Shown: positions 28,462-42,497, counted from the stretch's first letter. The stretch: DNA of 64,000 bases from Streptomyces cyaneus (GCF_004028635.1 NZ_RQJW01000006.1:186001-250000), one strand, 5' to 3'. Made by a program: numbers and translations. The notes: generated by a model from the sequence alone, not told the origin.

Positions 28462-29187
28462 GTGAGCAAGCGCAGCAAGACTCTCCGCGCTGCGGACGCG
28501 AAGATCGACCGGGAGAAGCTCTACGCCCCGCTCGAGGCCGTCCGTCTCGCCAAGGAGACGTCCACGACCAAGTTCGACGGCACCGTCGAGGTCGCCTTCC
28601 GCCTGGGTGTCGACCCGCGTAAGGCCGACCAGATGGTCCGTGGCACCGTGAACCTTCCGCACGGCACCGGTAAGACCGCCCGGGTCCTGGTCTTCGCGAC
28701 CGGTGACCGTGCTGCGGCCGCGGAAGCCGCGGGCGCCGACATCGTCGGCTCCGACGAACTGATCGACGAGGTCTCCAAGGGCCGCCTGGACTTCGACGCC
28801 GTCGTCGCCACCCCGGACCTCATGGGCAAGGTCGGCCGCCTCGGCCGCGTGCTCGGTCCGCGTGGTCTGATGCCGAACCCGAAGACCGGCACCGTCACCC
28901 CCGACGTGGCCAAGGCCGTCACCGAGATCAAGGGCGGCAAGATCGAGTTCCGCGTCGACAAGCACTCGAACCTGCACTTCATCATCGGCAAGGTGTCGTT
29001 CGACGACACCAAGCTGGTGGAGAACTACGGCGCCGCGCTGGAGGAGATCCTCCGTCTGAAGCCGTCCGCCGCCAAGGGTCGCTACATCAAGAAGGCCGCG
29101 ATCAGCACCACGATCGGCCCCGGCATTCCGCTCGACCCGAACCGCACCCGCAACCTCCTCGTCGAGGAGGACCCGGCCGCGGTCTGA
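28462..29187 (+). CDS. rplA: 50S ribosomal protein L1
   Basis: 241-aa L1, the mobile stalk protein next to the E site, and in many bacteria a translational repressor of the L11-L1 operon. Conserved [20 protein letters not shown] and the C-terminal [20 protein letters not shown] are present. GTG start with CAGGAG upstream. A 16-bp terminator follows 23 nt after the stop. Confidence 0.97.
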   Translation: MSKRSKTLRAADAKIDREKLYAPLEAVRLAKETSTTKFDGTVEVAFRLGVDPRKADQMVRGTVNLPHGTGKTARVLVFATGDRAAAAEAAGADIVGSDELIDEVSKGRLDFDAVVATPDLMGKVGRLGRVLGPRGLMPNPKTGTVTPDVAKAVTEIKGGKIEFRVDKHSNLHFIIGKVSFDDTKLVENYGAALEEILRLKPSAAKGRYIKKAAISTTIGPGIPLDPNRTRNLLVEEDPAAV

Positions 29188-29210
29188 GCCAACGGCTCAG
29201 CAGGCTCTCA

Positions 29211-29247
29211 GACGGGCCCCGCACCCCTCCCGGGTGCGGGGCCCGTC
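29211..29247 (+). terminator. Terminator after rplA
   Basis: Perfect 16-bp stem GACGGGCCCCGCACCC / GGGTGCGGGGCCCGTC with a CTCCC loop. Among the strongest hairpins in the window. Confidence 0.9.
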
Positions 29248-29317
29248 CCCGTTCTCCGGCCCGTTTGTCAGTGCCCTGGGTTAACGTGCATTCACGGGAT
29301 GGGCACAGGGGGGACGA

Positions 29318-30112
29318 ATGACGAGCACGAGGGCGGGCCGGTCGGTCCTCTGGATCGCGCTGCTGACCGCGCTGACGGCCCTGGCCGCCTGCACGTCCTC
29401 CGACCGCCCCGGCGAGAAGCCCGCTCGCGCAGTGACGGCCGCCCTGCGCACCGTGGAACGGTCCACCGACGCCGCCGAGTCCGCCCGCGTCCATTCCACG
29501 ACCACCATGGGCTCGACGCTCTCCATGAAGGCCGACGGCACCCTCGCCTGGGGCGACGGCCTCACCGGCACCCTGACGATCACGTACACCGGCGGCACGA
29601 CGGCCGAGACCATGCGCCGGCTGGGCACCACGTCGATGCAGGCTCGCTATCTCCCCGACGCCTATTACGCGCGCATGGGCGACACGTTCGCCGAGAAGGC
29701 CGACGGCAAGCACTGGATCAAGTACGGCTACGACGACCTGAAGCGCCTCGCCGGCAGCTCCGGAGCGGAGCTCGCGGACCAGATGCGCGCCACCGCGCCG
29801 CACACGTCGGTGAAGCTGCTGCTGTCCTCCACGGACGTAAAGAAGGTCGGCGAGGAGAAGGTGAGAGGCGAGCACACCACGCACTACGCCGGCACGGTGC
29901 AGGGTGAGGGCGCCACCACGCAGACCTTCGACATATGGGTCGACAAGCGGAACCTGCTGGTCAAGAAGGTCGAGAAGGGCCGGACGGCCACCGGGCAGCT
30001 GACCCAGACCGCCTACTACAGCGACTACGGAGTGAAGGCCGCGGTCGAGAAGCCCCCGGCGAAGGACACCGCGGACTTCAAGGAGTTGCTGAAGGCCCCT
30101 GAGCGCCCGTGA
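29318..30112 (+). CDS. Putative lipoprotein (LppX/LprG-like fold suspected)
   Basis: 264-aa protein with a lipoprotein signal peptide: RAGRSVLWIALLTALTALAAC, lipobox LAAC, with the modified Cys near residue 25. The rest is a soluble extracellular domain with GSTLSMKADGTLAWGDGLTGTLTITYTGG, then HWIKYGYDDLKRL and TTHYAGTV. The same layout (YxR..GxxxW, HYAGT, WVD..LL.K) occurs in LppX/LprG-like and DUF6612-type proteins, which bind lipids or sense the envelope; that link is inference. ATG at 29318 with AGGGGGGA upstream. Paralogous in layout to the next gene. Confidence 0.85.
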   Translation: MTSTRAGRSVLWIALLTALTALAACTSSDRPGEKPARAVTAALRTVERSTDAAESARVHSTTTMGSTLSMKADGTLAWGDGLTGTLTITYTGGTTAETMRRLGTTSMQARYLPDAYYARMGDTFAEKADGKHWIKYGYDDLKRLAGSSGAELADQMRATAPHTSVKLLLSSTDVKKVGEEKVRGEHTTHYAGTVQGEGATTQTFDIWVDKRNLLVKKVEKGRTATGQLTQTAYYSDYGVKAAVEKPPAKDTADFKELLKAPERP

Positions 30113-30223
30113 GTGCCGCTGGGGGCATGGAACTCGGAAGAGGGTCTAAGGTCTGCCGGGTTACGCTCCCGATCTTGCTGTGCGCCGACCACGCACCAGC
30201 CGTGTGTTCCTTGGGGGGAATCA

Positions 30224-31081
30224 ATGAGCCTTGCCGTACGTGCCTTCGTGCCGCGTCGGGTGGCGGGCGCCGGCCTCGCCGCGCTGCTGCTCGCCGGTTG
30301 CGGGTCAGGGGGCGGCGCGGAGCAGTCCGCGGACTCACCGGCCGCCGATGCCGTCGCGCAGGCCGTGAAGAAGTCCGAAGACGTCACTTCCCTGCACTAC
30401 CGGGTGACCGGCCGGTTCCCGGAGCGGGGGCGGATAGCGGACGAGGCGAGCGTCCGTACGAAACCGCCGGTGGCCAGACTCAGGACGGCCAACCTGAGCG
30501 GCGATCAGAAGGGCGAGTCCGAGCTGCGCCTGGTCGGCCGGGTGCTGTACGGCAGCGCGACCGACGACATGGTCGAGGAGATGGGCGGCCGGCACTGGAT
30601 CAGCTACGGCCCGAACGCCGAGTTCACCACGCACGGCGGCCTGCGCATGGACGTCGGCGGCCTGCGCGACCAGGTGAGCCGCAACCCGGCCCGTGAAGCC
30701 GCCTTCCTGACCACCGCCGAGGACGTGAAGAGGATCGGCTCCGAGAAGGTGGACGGCGCCGACACCACGCACTACGCGGGGACGGCCACCATGGACGAAC
30801 TCCGCGCCTCCCTCAAGAAGATCGACGACAACGCCACCCGCCAGGGCCGCGAGAACAGCCTCGACCAGTACGAGAAGCTGGGCGTGGACGAGCTCACCCT
30901 GGACGTCTGGATCGACGCCGACGACCAGTTCAAACGGCTGCGCACCCAGGGCTTCGGCCGGCACGGCCGACTCGACCTCACCTTCACCTTCCTCGACTAC
31001 GGCAAGCCGGTGACAGTTCCGGCACCCCGCGCCGACGACACGGCGGACCTGCGCAAGCCGCTGAAGAAGAACAGGAGCTGA
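30224..31081 (+). CDS. Putative lipoprotein, paralogue of the preceding gene
   Basis: 285-aa protein with lipobox LLAGC following [16 protein letters not shown]; the expected lipidated Cys is about residue 26. The mature domain shares landmarks with its neighbour: [13 protein letters not shown] against [27 protein letters not shown] against TTHYAGTVQGEG, and [18 protein letters not shown] against FDIWVDKRNLLVKKVEKG. The ATG at 30224 follows TTGGGGGGAATCA. The pair is inserted between the two ribosomal-protein operons. Role unknown. Confidence 0.85.
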   Translation: MSLAVRAFVPRRVAGAGLAALLLAGCGSGGGAEQSADSPAADAVAQAVKKSEDVTSLHYRVTGRFPERGRIADEASVRTKPPVARLRTANLSGDQKGESELRLVGRVLYGSATDDMVEEMGGRHWISYGPNAEFTTHGGLRMDVGGLRDQVSRNPAREAAFLTTAEDVKRIGSEKVDGADTTHYAGTATMDELRASLKKIDDNATRQGRENSLDQYEKLGVDELTLDVWIDADDQFKRLRTQGFGRHGRLDLTFTFLDYGKPVTVPAPRADDTADLRKPLKKNRS

Positions 31082-31102
31082 GGGCCGTAGGGGCCGATTT
31101 GC

Positions 31103-31128
31103 TTGACGGCGACCGAGTCCCGTACTCT
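31103..31128 (+). promoter_or_regulatory. Candidate promoter of rplJ-rplL
   Basis: TTGACG at 31103 and TACTCT at 31123 flank a short 14-bp spacer. With an upstream TTGCTT at 31099 as the -35 the spacer is 18 bp, which is the better reading. Confidence 0.4.
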
Positions 31129-31133
31129 CCTAC

Positions 31134-31280
31134 AGAAGCCAAAGACCGCTGGTCGTTGCCGTGCACTCATAAGAGGGTGCGGTGGCCGAAGGATCCGCTG
31201 AAAATGCGGGCGACCCGCGCAGGTGACAGTGGAAGAACTCCCGGAGCGCGTACGTCAACGTGTGTGCGACCGGTCGAGTC
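31134..31280 (+). promoter_or_regulatory. L10 ribosomal protein leader
   Basis: The region from AGAAGCCAAAGACCGCTGG onward, with CGTGCACTCATAAGAGGGTGCG and CGCGCAGGT segments, resembles the rplJ (L10) leader RNA that L10(L12)4 binds to repress its own operon. It ends just before a terminator-like hairpin. Boundaries are approximate. Confidence 0.65.
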
Positions 31281-31314
31281 CGCCCCGTGCGCCTGCGCCG
31301 GGGCGTTTCGTTTT
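31281..31314 (+). terminator. Leader attenuator before rplJ
   Basis: Stem CGCCCCG (31281-31287) / CGGGGCG (31299-31305) directly followed by TTTCGTTTT. A proper intrinsic terminator 57 nt before the rplJ start, so read-through must be controlled. Confidence 0.65.
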
Positions 31315-31371
31315 CCCCAGTCCTCCTTCGGGTCCGCGCGGTCAGAATCACCCGGAAGGAGGCCGAGGCTC

Positions 31372-31902
31372 ATGGCGAGGCCCGACAAGGCTGCCGCAGT
31401 GGCCGAGTTGACGGAGCAGTTCCGCAACTCCAACGCTGCCGTGCTGACCGAGTACCGCGGTCTCACCGTGGCGCAGCTCAAGACGCTGCGTCGTTCGCTC
31501 GGTGAGAACGCCCAGTACGCCGTGGTGAAGAACACGCTGACCAAGATTGCGGCCAACGAGGCCGGGATCACGACGCTGGACGACCTGTTCAACGGTCCGA
31601 CGGCTGTCGCCTTCGTCACCGGTGACCCGGTGGAGTCGGCGAAGGGTCTCCGTGACTTCGCCAAGGACAACCCGAATCTCGTCATCAAGGGCGGTGTCCT
31701 TGAGGGTAAGGCGCTGAGCGCCGACGAGATCAAGAAGCTTGCGGACCTCGAGTCCCGCGAGGTTCTGCTCAGCAAGCTGGCCGGTGCCTTCAAGGCGAAG
31801 CAGTCCCAGGCTGCCTCCGTCTTCCAGGCGCTGCCGTCGAAGCTCGTCCGCACCGTGGACGCTCTTCGCGCCAAGCAGGCCGAGCAGGGCGGTGCCGAGT
31901 AA
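31372..31902 (+). CDS. rplJ: 50S ribosomal protein L10
   Basis: 176-aa L10, which anchors L7/L12 dimers to the ribosome. [19 protein letters not shown] at the N-terminus and the C-terminal helix for L7/L12 ([24 protein letters not shown]) are both typical. ATG at 31372 with GGAAGGAGG 8-16 nt upstream. The frame is open upstream through the leader, but the ribosome-binding site and homology fix this start. Confidence 0.96.
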   Translation: MARPDKAAAVAELTEQFRNSNAAVLTEYRGLTVAQLKTLRRSLGENAQYAVVKNTLTKIAANEAGITTLDDLFNGPTAVAFVTGDPVESAKGLRDFAKDNPNLVIKGGVLEGKALSADEIKKLADLESREVLLSKLAGAFKAKQSQAASVFQALPSKLVRTVDALRAKQAEQGGAE

Positions 31903-32016
31903 TTCGGCTCGCACACTGGCCCCCGCAGCCTGACCGCGGAGGCCACAGCGGGCCGACGTACGCCCGCCTCACCCAGTACACCCGGCACCTGCCGATTTAG
32001 TGGAAGGACCGCCATC

Positions 32017-32406
32017 ATGGCGAAGCTCAGCCAGGAAGACCTGCTCGCGCAGTTCGAGGAGATGACCCTCATCGAGCTCTCCGAGTTCGTGAAGGCCTTC
32101 GAGGAGAAGTTCGACGTCACCGCCGCCGCTGCCGCGCCGGTCGTCGTCGCCGGTGGTGCCGCTGGTGGCGCCGCCGCCGAGGCTGCCGAGGAGAAGGACG
32201 AGTTCGACGTCGTCCTCACCGGCGCCGGCGACAAGAAGATCCAGGTCATCAAGGTCGTGCGTGAGCTGACCTCCCTCGGCCTGAAGGAGGCCAAGGACCT
32301 GGTCGACGGTGCGCCGAAGCCGGTTCTGGAGAAGGTCAACAAGGAGGCCGCGGACAAGGCCAAGGAGTCCCTCGAGGGCGCCGGCGCCTCCGTCGAGGTC
32401 AAGTAA
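32017..32406 (+). CDS. rplL: 50S ribosomal protein L7/L12
   Basis: 129-aa stalk protein. N-terminal dimerisation domain ([29 protein letters not shown]), Ala-rich hinge, and C-terminal factor-binding domain ([37 protein letters not shown]). It recruits the elongation factors encoded further down the window. ATG with GGAAGGA upstream. Followed by a terminator or attenuator before rpoB. Confidence 0.97.
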   Translation: MAKLSQEDLLAQFEEMTLIELSEFVKAFEEKFDVTAAAAAPVVVAGGAAGGAAAEAAEEKDEFDVVLTGAGDKKIQVIKVVRELTSLGLKEAKDLVDGAPKPVLEKVNKEAADKAKESLEGAGASVEVK

Positions 32407-32474
32407 GACCTTTCGGTCGAGTGCGACCGCCGCGCATGCTGAAACCAGCCTCCTGAGGCTGTAACGCAGTCGCA

Positions 32475-32512
32475 CCGAAGAGCGATCATCCATTCGGGTG
32501 GTCGCTCTTCGG
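32475..32512 (+). terminator. Terminator/attenuator after rplL
   Basis: Stem CCGAAGAGCGATCATCC / GGTGGTCGCTCTTCGG with an ATTCG loop. Probably partial, as rplL-rpoB read-through is usual in bacteria. Confidence 0.8.
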
Positions 32513-32772
32513 CGTTCCTGGGGGCGCGGCCACGGTTACCTTGCGCCCGCTTCGGCGGGGGGTATGGTGATCTTCGTCGTGTCTCCGGGAGCCCCTGGGT
32601 TCGGGCATGGGGGCCTTGACGAACCGCACGCAGCGCGCAATTCTCAGGACGCGTCGTCACAAGGATCCGAATCCGAGGCATGGATCGGCGGCGAAGAGGG
32701 CAGTATCAACGTGCATTGAGGGCAAGCATGCCGAGGGCGTTGAGAACAACGAGGGTCGCGAAAAACCCGCAC

Positions 32773-32801
32773 TGGACATCAGTGTGCCAAGTGGCTACAC
32801 T
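32773..32801 (+). promoter_or_regulatory. rpoB promoter
   Basis: TGGACA (32773-32778) and TACACT (32796-32801) with exactly 17 bp between. Vegetative-type promoter; initiation expected near 32808. Confidence 0.75.
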
Positions 32802-32986
32802 GACCCTTTGCGCTGCCTGTTAGCTGTCCCCTGCCCGTCACCAGGGGCATGCCCTCGCTTGAGCACCGATGACCGGACCATCCCTGACCTGGCCATTCTT
32901 TGGTCGGAGAAGGAACACCTGTCTCTGTGCCCCGGTGAGGGGCCGGTACGCGCGTAGTGAGTCCGAGCCCTCGGAAGGACCCCCTC

Positions 32987-35900
32987 TTGGCCGCCTCGCG
33001 CACTGCCTCGACCGCGAATACGAACAACGGCGCCAGCACCGCCCCGCTGCGCATCTCCTTTGCAAAGATCAAGGAGCCCCTCGAGGTTCCCAACCTGCTC
33101 GCGCTGCAGACCGAGAGCTTTGACTGGCTGCTCGGGAACACCGCCTGGCAGAGTCGGGTCGAGGCGGCTCTGGAGTCCGGTCAGGACGTCCCCACCAAGT
33201 CCGGTCTGGAGGAGATCTTCGAGGAGATCTCTCCGATCGAGGACTTCTCCGGGTCGATGTCGCTGACGTTCCGCGACCACCGTTTCGAGCCGCCGAAGAA
33301 CAGCATCGACGAGTGCAAGGAGCGCGACTTCACGTACGCCGCCCCGCTCTTCGTGACGGCTGAGTTCACCAACAACGAGACCGGCGAGATCAAGTCCCAG
33401 ACGGTCTTCATGGGCGACTTCCCGCTCATGACGAACAAGGGCACCTTCGTCATCAACGGCACCGAGCGTGTCGTGGTGTCGCAGCTGGTCCGTTCGCCCG
33501 GTGTCTACTTCGACTCCTCCATCGACAAGACGTCCGACAAGGACATCTTCTCGGCCAAGATCATCCCTTCCCGGGGTGCCTGGCTGGAGATGGAGATCGA
33601 CAAGCGCGACATGGTCGGTGTCCGCATCGACCGCAAGCGCAAGCAGTCCGTGACCGTTCTGCTCAAGGCTCTCGGCTGGACGACCGAGCAGATCCTCGAG
33701 GAGTTCGGCGAGTACGAGTCCATGCGCGCCACCCTGGAGAAGGACCACACCCAGGGCCAGGACGACGCGCTGCTCGACATCTACCGCAAGCTGCGTCCGG
33801 GCGAGCCCCCCACGCGTGAGGCCGCGCAGACGCTGCTCGAGAACCTCTACTTCAACCCCAAGCGCTACGACCTCGCCAAGGTCGGCCGCTACAAGGTCAA
33901 CAAGAAGCTGGGTGCGGAGGCTCCGCTCGACGCGGGCGTCCTGACCGTCGAGGACGTCATCTCGACGATCAAGTACCTGGTCAAGCTGCACGCGGGCGAG
34001 ACCGAGACGGCCGCCGACAACGGCCAGACGATCGTCGTCGAGACCGACGACATCGACCACTTCGGCAACCGTCGTCTGCGCAGCGTCGGCGAGCTCATCC
34101 AGAACCAGGTCCGTACCGGTCTGGCTCGTATGGAGCGCGTCGTCCGTGAGCGCATGACGACCCAGGACGTCGAGGCGATCACGCCGCAGACCCTGATCAA
34201 CATCCGGCCGGTCGTCGCCTCCATCAAGGAGTTCTTCGGCACCAGCCAGCTGTCGCAGTTCATGGACCAGAACAACCCGCTGTCGGGTCTCACCCACAAG
34301 CGCCGCCTGTCGGCTCTTGGCCCGGGTGGTCTCTCCCGTGAGCGGGCCGGCTTCGAGGTCCGTGACGTGCACCCGTCTCACTACGGCCGTATGTGCCCGA
34401 TCGAGACTCCCGAAGGCCCGAACATCGGTCTGATCGGTTCGCTCGCCTCCTACGGCCGCGTCAACGCGTTCGGTTTCGTGGAGACGCCGTACCGCAAGGT
34501 CACCGGCGGTGTCGTCACCGACGAGGTCGACTACCTGACGGCCGACGAAGAGGACCGCTTCGTCATCGCGCAGGCCAACGCCACGCTCAACGACGACATG
34601 CGCTTCGCCGAGAACCGCGTGCTCGTCCGCCGCCGTGGTGGCGAGGTCGACTACGTCGCCGGTGACGACGTGGACTACATGGACGTCTCGCCGCGCCAGA
34701 TGGTGTCGGTCGCGACCGCCATGATCCCGTTCCTCGAGCACGACGACGCCAACCGTGCCCTCATGGGCGCGAACATGATGCGTCAGGCCGTGCCGCTGAT
34801 TAAGTCCGAGGCTCCGCTCGTCGGCACCGGCATGGAGTACCGCTCCGCGGTCGACGCCGGCGACGTGGTCAAGGCCGAGAAGGCGGGTGTGGTCCAGGAG
34901 GTCTCCGCGGACTACATCACCACCGCCAACGACGACGGCACGTACATCACGTACCGCCTGGCCAAGTTCGCCCGCTCCAACCAGGGCACCTCGGTCAACC
35001 AGAAGGTCATCGTCCACGAGGGCGACCGGATCATCGAGGGCCAGGTCCTCGCCGACGGTCCGGCCACCCAGCAGGGTGAGATGGCGCTGGGCAAGAACCT
35101 GCTCGTGGCGTTCATGCCGTGGGAGGGTCACAACTACGAGGACGCGATCATCCTGTCGCAGCGCCTCGTGCAGGACGACGTCCTCTCCTCGATCCACATC
35201 GAGGAGCACGAGGTCGACGCCCGTGACACCAAGCTCGGCCCCGAGGAGATCACCCGGGACATCCCGAACGTCTCCGAGGAGGTCCTCGCCGACCTCGACG
35301 AGCGCGGCATCATCCGCATCGGTGCCGAGGTCATCGCCGGCGACATCCTCGTCGGCAAGGTGACCCCGAAGGGTGAGACCGAGCTGACGCCGGAGGAGCG
35401 CCTGCTGCGCGCGATCTTCGGTGAGAAGGCCCGTGAGGTCCGTGACACCTCGCTGAAGGTGCCGCACGGCGAGACCGGCAAGGTCATCGGCGTCCGCGTC
35501 TTCGACCGCGAGGAGGGCGACGAGCTTCCCCCCGGTGTGAACCAGCTGGTGCGCGTGTACGTGGCGCAGAAGCGCAAGATCACCGACGGTGACAAGCTCG
35601 CCGGCCGGCACGGCAACAAGGGTGTCATCTCGAAGATCCTTCCCATCGAGGACATGCCGTTCCTCGAGGACGGAACTCCGGTCGACATCATCCTGAACCC
35701 GCTGGGTGTGCCGTCCCGAATGAACCCGGGACAGGTCCTGGAGATCCACCTCGGCTGGCTCGCCAGCCGCGGTTGGGACGTCTCCGGCCTCGCGGACGAG
35801 TGGGCGCAGCGCCTCCAGGCGATCGGCGCCGACCAGGTCGACCCGGGCACGAACGTCGCGACCCCCGTCTTCGACGGTGCGCGCGAGGACGAGCTCGCGG

Positions 35901-36472
35901 GTCTGCTGCAGCACACCATCCCGAACCGCGACGGCGAGCGCATGGTGCTCCCGACCGGTAAGGCGCGGCTGTTCGACGGCCGTAGCGGTGAGCCGTTCCC
36001 GGACCCGATCTCGGTCGGCTACATGTACATCCTGAAGCTGCACCACCTGGTCGACGACAAGCTGCACGCCCGTTCGACCGGCCCGTACAGCATGATCACC
36101 CAGCAGCCGCTGGGTGGTAAGGCCCAGTTCGGTGGCCAGCGCTTCGGTGAGATGGAGGTGTGGGCGCTGGAGGCTTACGGCGCCGCGTACGCCCTCCAGG
36201 AGCTGCTGACCATCAAGTCCGACGACGTCACCGGCCGCGTGAAGGTCTACGAGGCCATCGTCAAGGGCGAGAACATCCCCGAGCCCGGCATCCCCGAGTC
36301 CTTCAAGGTGCTCATCAAGGAGATGCAGTCGCTCTGCCTGAACGTGGAGGTGCTGTCCAGCGACGGTATGTCCATCGAGATGCGTGACACCGACGAGGAC
36401 GTCTTCCGCGCTGCGGAGGAGCTCGGCATCGACCTGTCCCGGCGCGAGCCGAGCAGCGTCGAAGAGGTCTGA
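32987..36472 (+). CDS. rpoB: DNA-directed RNA polymerase subunit beta
   Basis: 1161-aa beta subunit. The TTG at 32987 (encoding [14 protein letters not shown]) is chosen: GGAAGGA lies 7 nt upstream and the length equals that of other Streptomyces RpoB proteins; an upstream in-frame GTG at 32957 has no ribosome-binding site. The rifampicin region is residues 418-450: S433, H437, R440 and S442 are the sensitive-type residues, so no resistance change is visible. [14 protein letters not shown] and [17 protein letters not shown] are the typical catalytic-core segments. rpoC follows after 98 nt, with a hairpin between. Confidence 0.97.
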   Translation: MAASRTASTANTNNGASTAPLRISFAKIKEPLEVPNLLALQTESFDWLLGNTAWQSRVEAALESGQDVPTKSGLEEIFEEISPIEDFSGSMSLTFRDHRFEPPKNSIDECKERDFTYAAPLFVTAEFTNNETGEIKSQTVFMGDFPLMTNKGTFVINGTERVVVSQLVRSPGVYFDSSIDKTSDKDIFSAKIIPSRGAWLEMEIDKRDMVGVRIDRKRKQSVTVLLKALGWTTEQILEEFGEYESMRATLEKDHTQGQDDALLDIYRKLRPGEPPTREAAQTLLENLYFNPKRYDLAKVGRYKVNKKLGAEAPLDAGVLTVEDVISTIKYLVKLHAGETETAADNGQTIVVETDDIDHFGNRRLRSVGELIQNQVRTGLARMERVVRERMTTQDVEAITPQTLINIRPVVASIKEFFGTSQLSQFMDQNNPLSGLTHKRRLSALGPGGLSRERAGFEVRDVHPSHYGRMCPIETPEGPNIGLIGSLASYGRVNAFGFVETPYRKVTGGVVTDEVDYLTADEEDRFVIAQANATLNDDMRFAENRVLVRRRGGEVDYVAGDDVDYMDVSPRQMVSVATAMIPFLEHDDANRALMGANMMRQAVPLIKSEAPLVGTGMEYRSAVDAGDVVKAEKAGVVQEVSADYITTANDDGTYITYRLAKFARSNQGTSVNQKVIVHEGDRIIEGQVLADGPATQQGEMALGKNLLVAFMPWEGHNYEDAIILSQRLVQDDVLSSIHIEEHEVDARDTKLGPEEITRDIPNVSEEVLADLDERGIIRIGAEVIAGDILVGKVTPKGETELTPEERLLRAIFGEKAREVRDTSLKVPHGETGKVIGVRVFDREEGDELPPGVNQLVRVYVAQKRKITDGDKLAGRHGNKGVISKILPIEDMPFLEDGTPVDIILNPLGVPSRMNPGQVLEIHLGWLASRGWDVSGLADEWAQRLQAIGADQVDPGTNVATPVFDGAREDELAGLLQHTIPNRDGERMVLPTGKARLFDGRSGEPFPDPISVGYMYILKLHHLVDDKLHARSTGPYSMITQQPLGGKAQFGGQRFGEMEVWALEAYGAAYALQELLTIKSDDVTGRVKVYEAIVKGENIPEPGIPESFKVLIKEMQSLCLNVEVLSSDGMSIEMRDTDEDVFRAAEELGIDLSRREPSSVEEV

Positions 36473-36481
36473 CGGGAGTCC

Positions 36482-36510
36482 GGCGGGGCCCTCACCCACA
36501 GGGCCCCGCC
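36482..36510 (+). terminator. Hairpin between rpoB and rpoC
   Basis: Perfect 11-bp GGCGGGGCCCT / AGGGCCCCGCC with a CACCCAC loop and no T-run. It may tune rpoC expression or mRNA stability rather than end transcription. Confidence 0.6.
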
Positions 36511-36570
36511 GACCCCCAGGCCCCCGTTTCAGACCCCAAGACTTACAACCCTGAGAGGGATTGACGCATA

Positions 36571-40494
<3,924 letters not shown>

Positions 40495-40513
40495 GGCGTG
40501 CGTCTGAAGCACT

Positions 40514-40547
40514 GAAGGGCGGTCACCTCTCGGGGTGGCCGCCCTTC
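40514..40547 (+). terminator. Terminator after rpoC
   Basis: Stem GAAGGGCGGTCACC / GGTGGCCGCCCTTC with a TCTCGG loop. Confidence 0.85.
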
Positions 40548-40654
40548 GGCGTTCCCAGGGGCGTCTCCGGGTTTCCTCCGGGGGGACCCCGATGCCGGGA
40601 ATGCCGGTTCGGCGCATGATGGAGGGACTCCGACCAGTACGGGGGAGGTGCTCC

Positions 40655-41257
40655 ATGACCCATCCGTCGTGGCAGCCATGGCAGCCGTGGCAGGGGAGCG
40701 GCGCTCCGCAGCCGTGGCGCGGGAGCCATGCCCCGCTCAGGTGGCAGGGCGGCGCCGCCCCGCAGCCGCCATGGCCAGCCCAGAGCAGTCCGGCGATGCT
40801 CGCCTCGCACGCCGACCGTGAGCGTGCCGTGGATGTGCTCAGGGCGGGATTCGGTGAGGGCCGCCTGGACAAGGGCGAGTTCGACCAGCGGATCGAGCGG
40901 GCCTACGCGGCCCGTACCGTCGGCGAGCTGGCCCTGCTGGTGGCCGACCTGCCCCAGGGCCCCGTACCGCATCCTGCGCCCGTCACGGCCGTGCCACGCA
41001 CCTTCCTGCCGGCACGGCCACAGACCAACGGCAAGGCCGTCGGTTCGGCGCTCTGTGGCGTGCTGTGTCTGATGACCTTCGGGCTGACCGGCGTCCCGGC
41101 GGTGGTCCTGGGGCACGCGGCCCGCTCCGAGATCCGCCGCACCGGGGAGAGCGGTGACGCGCTCGCCCTGACCGGACTCGTGCTCGGCTGGCTGTCGACA
41201 GCGACCTGGGCGCTCCTGCTGACGCTGATGCTCGTGGCCGCCGCGGTGTCCGCATGA
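40655..41257 (+). CDS. DUF1707 and DUF4190 domain membrane protein
   Basis: 200-aa protein. Residues 1-45 are rich in Pro, Trp, Gln and Gly (SWQPWQPWQGSGAPQPW). A DUF1707 (SHOCT-like) domain follows: ASHADRERAVDVLRAGFGEGRLDKGEFDQRIERAYAARTVGELALLVADLP. Two TM segments of a DUF4190 domain end it. Function unknown; such proteins are common in actinomycetes. ATG at 40655 with GGGGGAGG 7 nt upstream. Sits alone between rpoC and the str operon. Confidence 0.88.
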   Translation: MTHPSWQPWQPWQGSGAPQPWRGSHAPLRWQGGAAPQPPWPAQSSPAMLASHADRERAVDVLRAGFGEGRLDKGEFDQRIERAYAARTVGELALLVADLPQGPVPHPAPVTAVPRTFLPARPQTNGKAVGSALCGVLCLMTFGLTGVPAVVLGHAARSEIRRTGESGDALALTGLVLGWLSTATWALLLTLMLVAAAVSA

Positions 41258-41613
41258 GGACGTGCTGGGAGTGGCCGGTTCGGGGGTTGTGCGCTGCGGC
41301 TCCGACGTGCCGGGACCGCCGATTCGAAGATCGAACATGCCTTGCGGTCTTGACATGGGCCGTGCGGCGAGGTGGGCGAGGCCCATTTGTTTTGACCGCA
41401 GCGAATGAGGTAGGTACGCTCAGACCTTGTGCCTGGGGTGTGCCCTGGCTCTCGTGCGTGCCTTCAACCGCATAGCGAGCTGTGAGCGGCCACCGCAATC
41501 TGTGCTCTTTTCGCCTCGCGGCGGGAATCCGCCGGATTCGACACACCCGACCGCGTGGGTCGGCGACGTTCCAGGTTAGCTTCACCATTCGGCACACAGA
41601 AACCGGAGAAGTA
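41258..41613. other. Upstream region of the str operon
   Basis: 356 bp holding the rpsL promoter at 41392-41420 and a leader of about 187 nt. No gene or strong hairpin was recognised. Confidence 0.6.
41392..41420 (+). promoter_or_regulatory. str operon (rpsL) promoter
   Basis: TTGACC (41392-41397) and TACGCT (41415-41420) with a 17-bp spacer. A strong vegetative-type match. Confidence 0.8.
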
Positions 41614-41985
41614 GTGCCTACGATCCAGCAGCTGGTCCGTAAGGGCCGGCAGGACAAGGTCGAGAAGAACAAGACGCCCGCACTCGAGGGTTCCCCTCAG
41701 CGTCGTGGCGTCTGCACGCGTGTGTTCACGACCACCCCGAGGAAGCCGAACTCGGCCCTGCGTAAGGTCGCGCGTGTGCGTCTGACCAGCGGGATCGAGG
41801 TCACCGCTTACATTCCGGGTGAGGGACACAACCTGCAGGAGCACTCCATCGTGCTCGTGCGCGGCGGCCGTGTGAAGGACCTGCCGGGTGTTCGCTACAA
41901 GATCATCCGTGGTTCGCTCGACACCCAGGGTGTCAAGAACCGCAAGCAGGCCCGCAGCCGCTACGGCGCCAAGAAGGAGAAGTAA
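41614..41985 (+). CDS. rpsL: 30S ribosomal protein S12 carrying Arg at position 43
   Basis: 123-aa S12 of the decoding centre. The sequence is full-length and typical ([19 protein letters not shown] at the start, [22 protein letters not shown]), but the conserved loop reads [14 protein letters not shown] instead of [14 protein letters not shown]. Codon 43 (41740-41742) is AGG, Arg; K88 is normal. K43R is the classical streptomycin-resistance substitution. AGG is rare in Streptomyces highly expressed genes and is one base from the usual AAG, so a recent point mutation is likely. GTG start with GGAGAAG 4-10 nt upstream. rpsG follows after 2 nt. Confidence 0.97.
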   Translation: MPTIQQLVRKGRQDKVEKNKTPALEGSPQRRGVCTRVFTTTPRKPNSALRKVARVRLTSGIEVTAYIPGEGHNLQEHSIVLVRGGRVKDLPGVRYKIIRGSLDTQGVKNRKQARSRYGAKKEK

Positions 41986-41987
41986 GA

Positions 41988-42458
41988 ATGCCTCGTAAGG
42001 GCCCCGCCCCGAAGCGCCCGGTCATCATCGACCCGGTCTACGGTTCTCCTCTGGTCACGTCGCTCATCAACAAGGTGCTGCTGAACGGCAAGCGCTCCAC
42101 CGCCGAGCGCATCGTCTACGGCGCCATGGAGGGTCTGCGTGAGAAGACGGGCAACGACCCGATCATCACGCTGAAGCGCGCGCTTGAGAACATCAAGCCG
42201 ACCCTCGAGGTCAAGTCCCGCCGTGTCGGTGGTGCGACGTACCAGGTTCCGATCGAGGTCAAGCCCGGTCGTGCCAACACGCTCGCGCTGCGCTGGCTCG
42301 TCGGCTACTCCCGCGCCCGTCGCGAGAAGACCATGACCGAGCGTCTGCTCAACGAGCTCCTCGACGCCTCCAACGGCCTCGGTGCCGCTGTGAAGAAGCG
42401 CGAGGACACGCACAAGATGGCCGAGTCCAACAAGGCCTTCGCGCACTACCGCTGGTAG
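41988..42458 (+). CDS. rpsG: 30S ribosomal protein S7
   Basis: 156-aa S7, the primary assembly protein of the 30S head. [22 protein letters not shown] and the C-terminal [15 protein letters not shown] are typical. ATG 2 nt after the rpsL stop with AAGGAG upstream inside rpsL. fusA starts 39 nt later. Confidence 0.97.
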   Translation: MPRKGPAPKRPVIIDPVYGSPLVTSLINKVLLNGKRSTAERIVYGAMEGLREKTGNDPIITLKRALENIKPTLEVKSRRVGGATYQVPIEVKPGRANTLALRWLVGYSRARREKTMTERLLNELLDASNGLGAAVKKREDTHKMAESNKAFAHYRW

Positions 42459-42497
42459 TCGCTACCCACATCGAGACCGAGAGAAGACTGAAGCCTT

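Larger units (their letters stand above)
32407..32986. other. rplL-rpoB intergenic region
   Basis: 580 bp. Contents: an attenuator-like hairpin at 32475-32512, about 260 bp with no clear gene, the rpoB promoter at 32773-32801 and a leader of about 180 nt. Several short open frames in it lack coding character. Confidence 0.6.

Noticed and set aside
32957-32959. GTG at 32957 as rpoB start (10 residues longer)
   Set aside because: It has no ribosome-binding site, while the TTG at 32987 has GGAAGGA at good spacing and gives the known Streptomyces RpoB length of 1161 aa.
34238-34314. Possible rifampicin-resistance change in rpoB
   Set aside because: S433, H437, R440 and S442 are all the sensitive-type residues.
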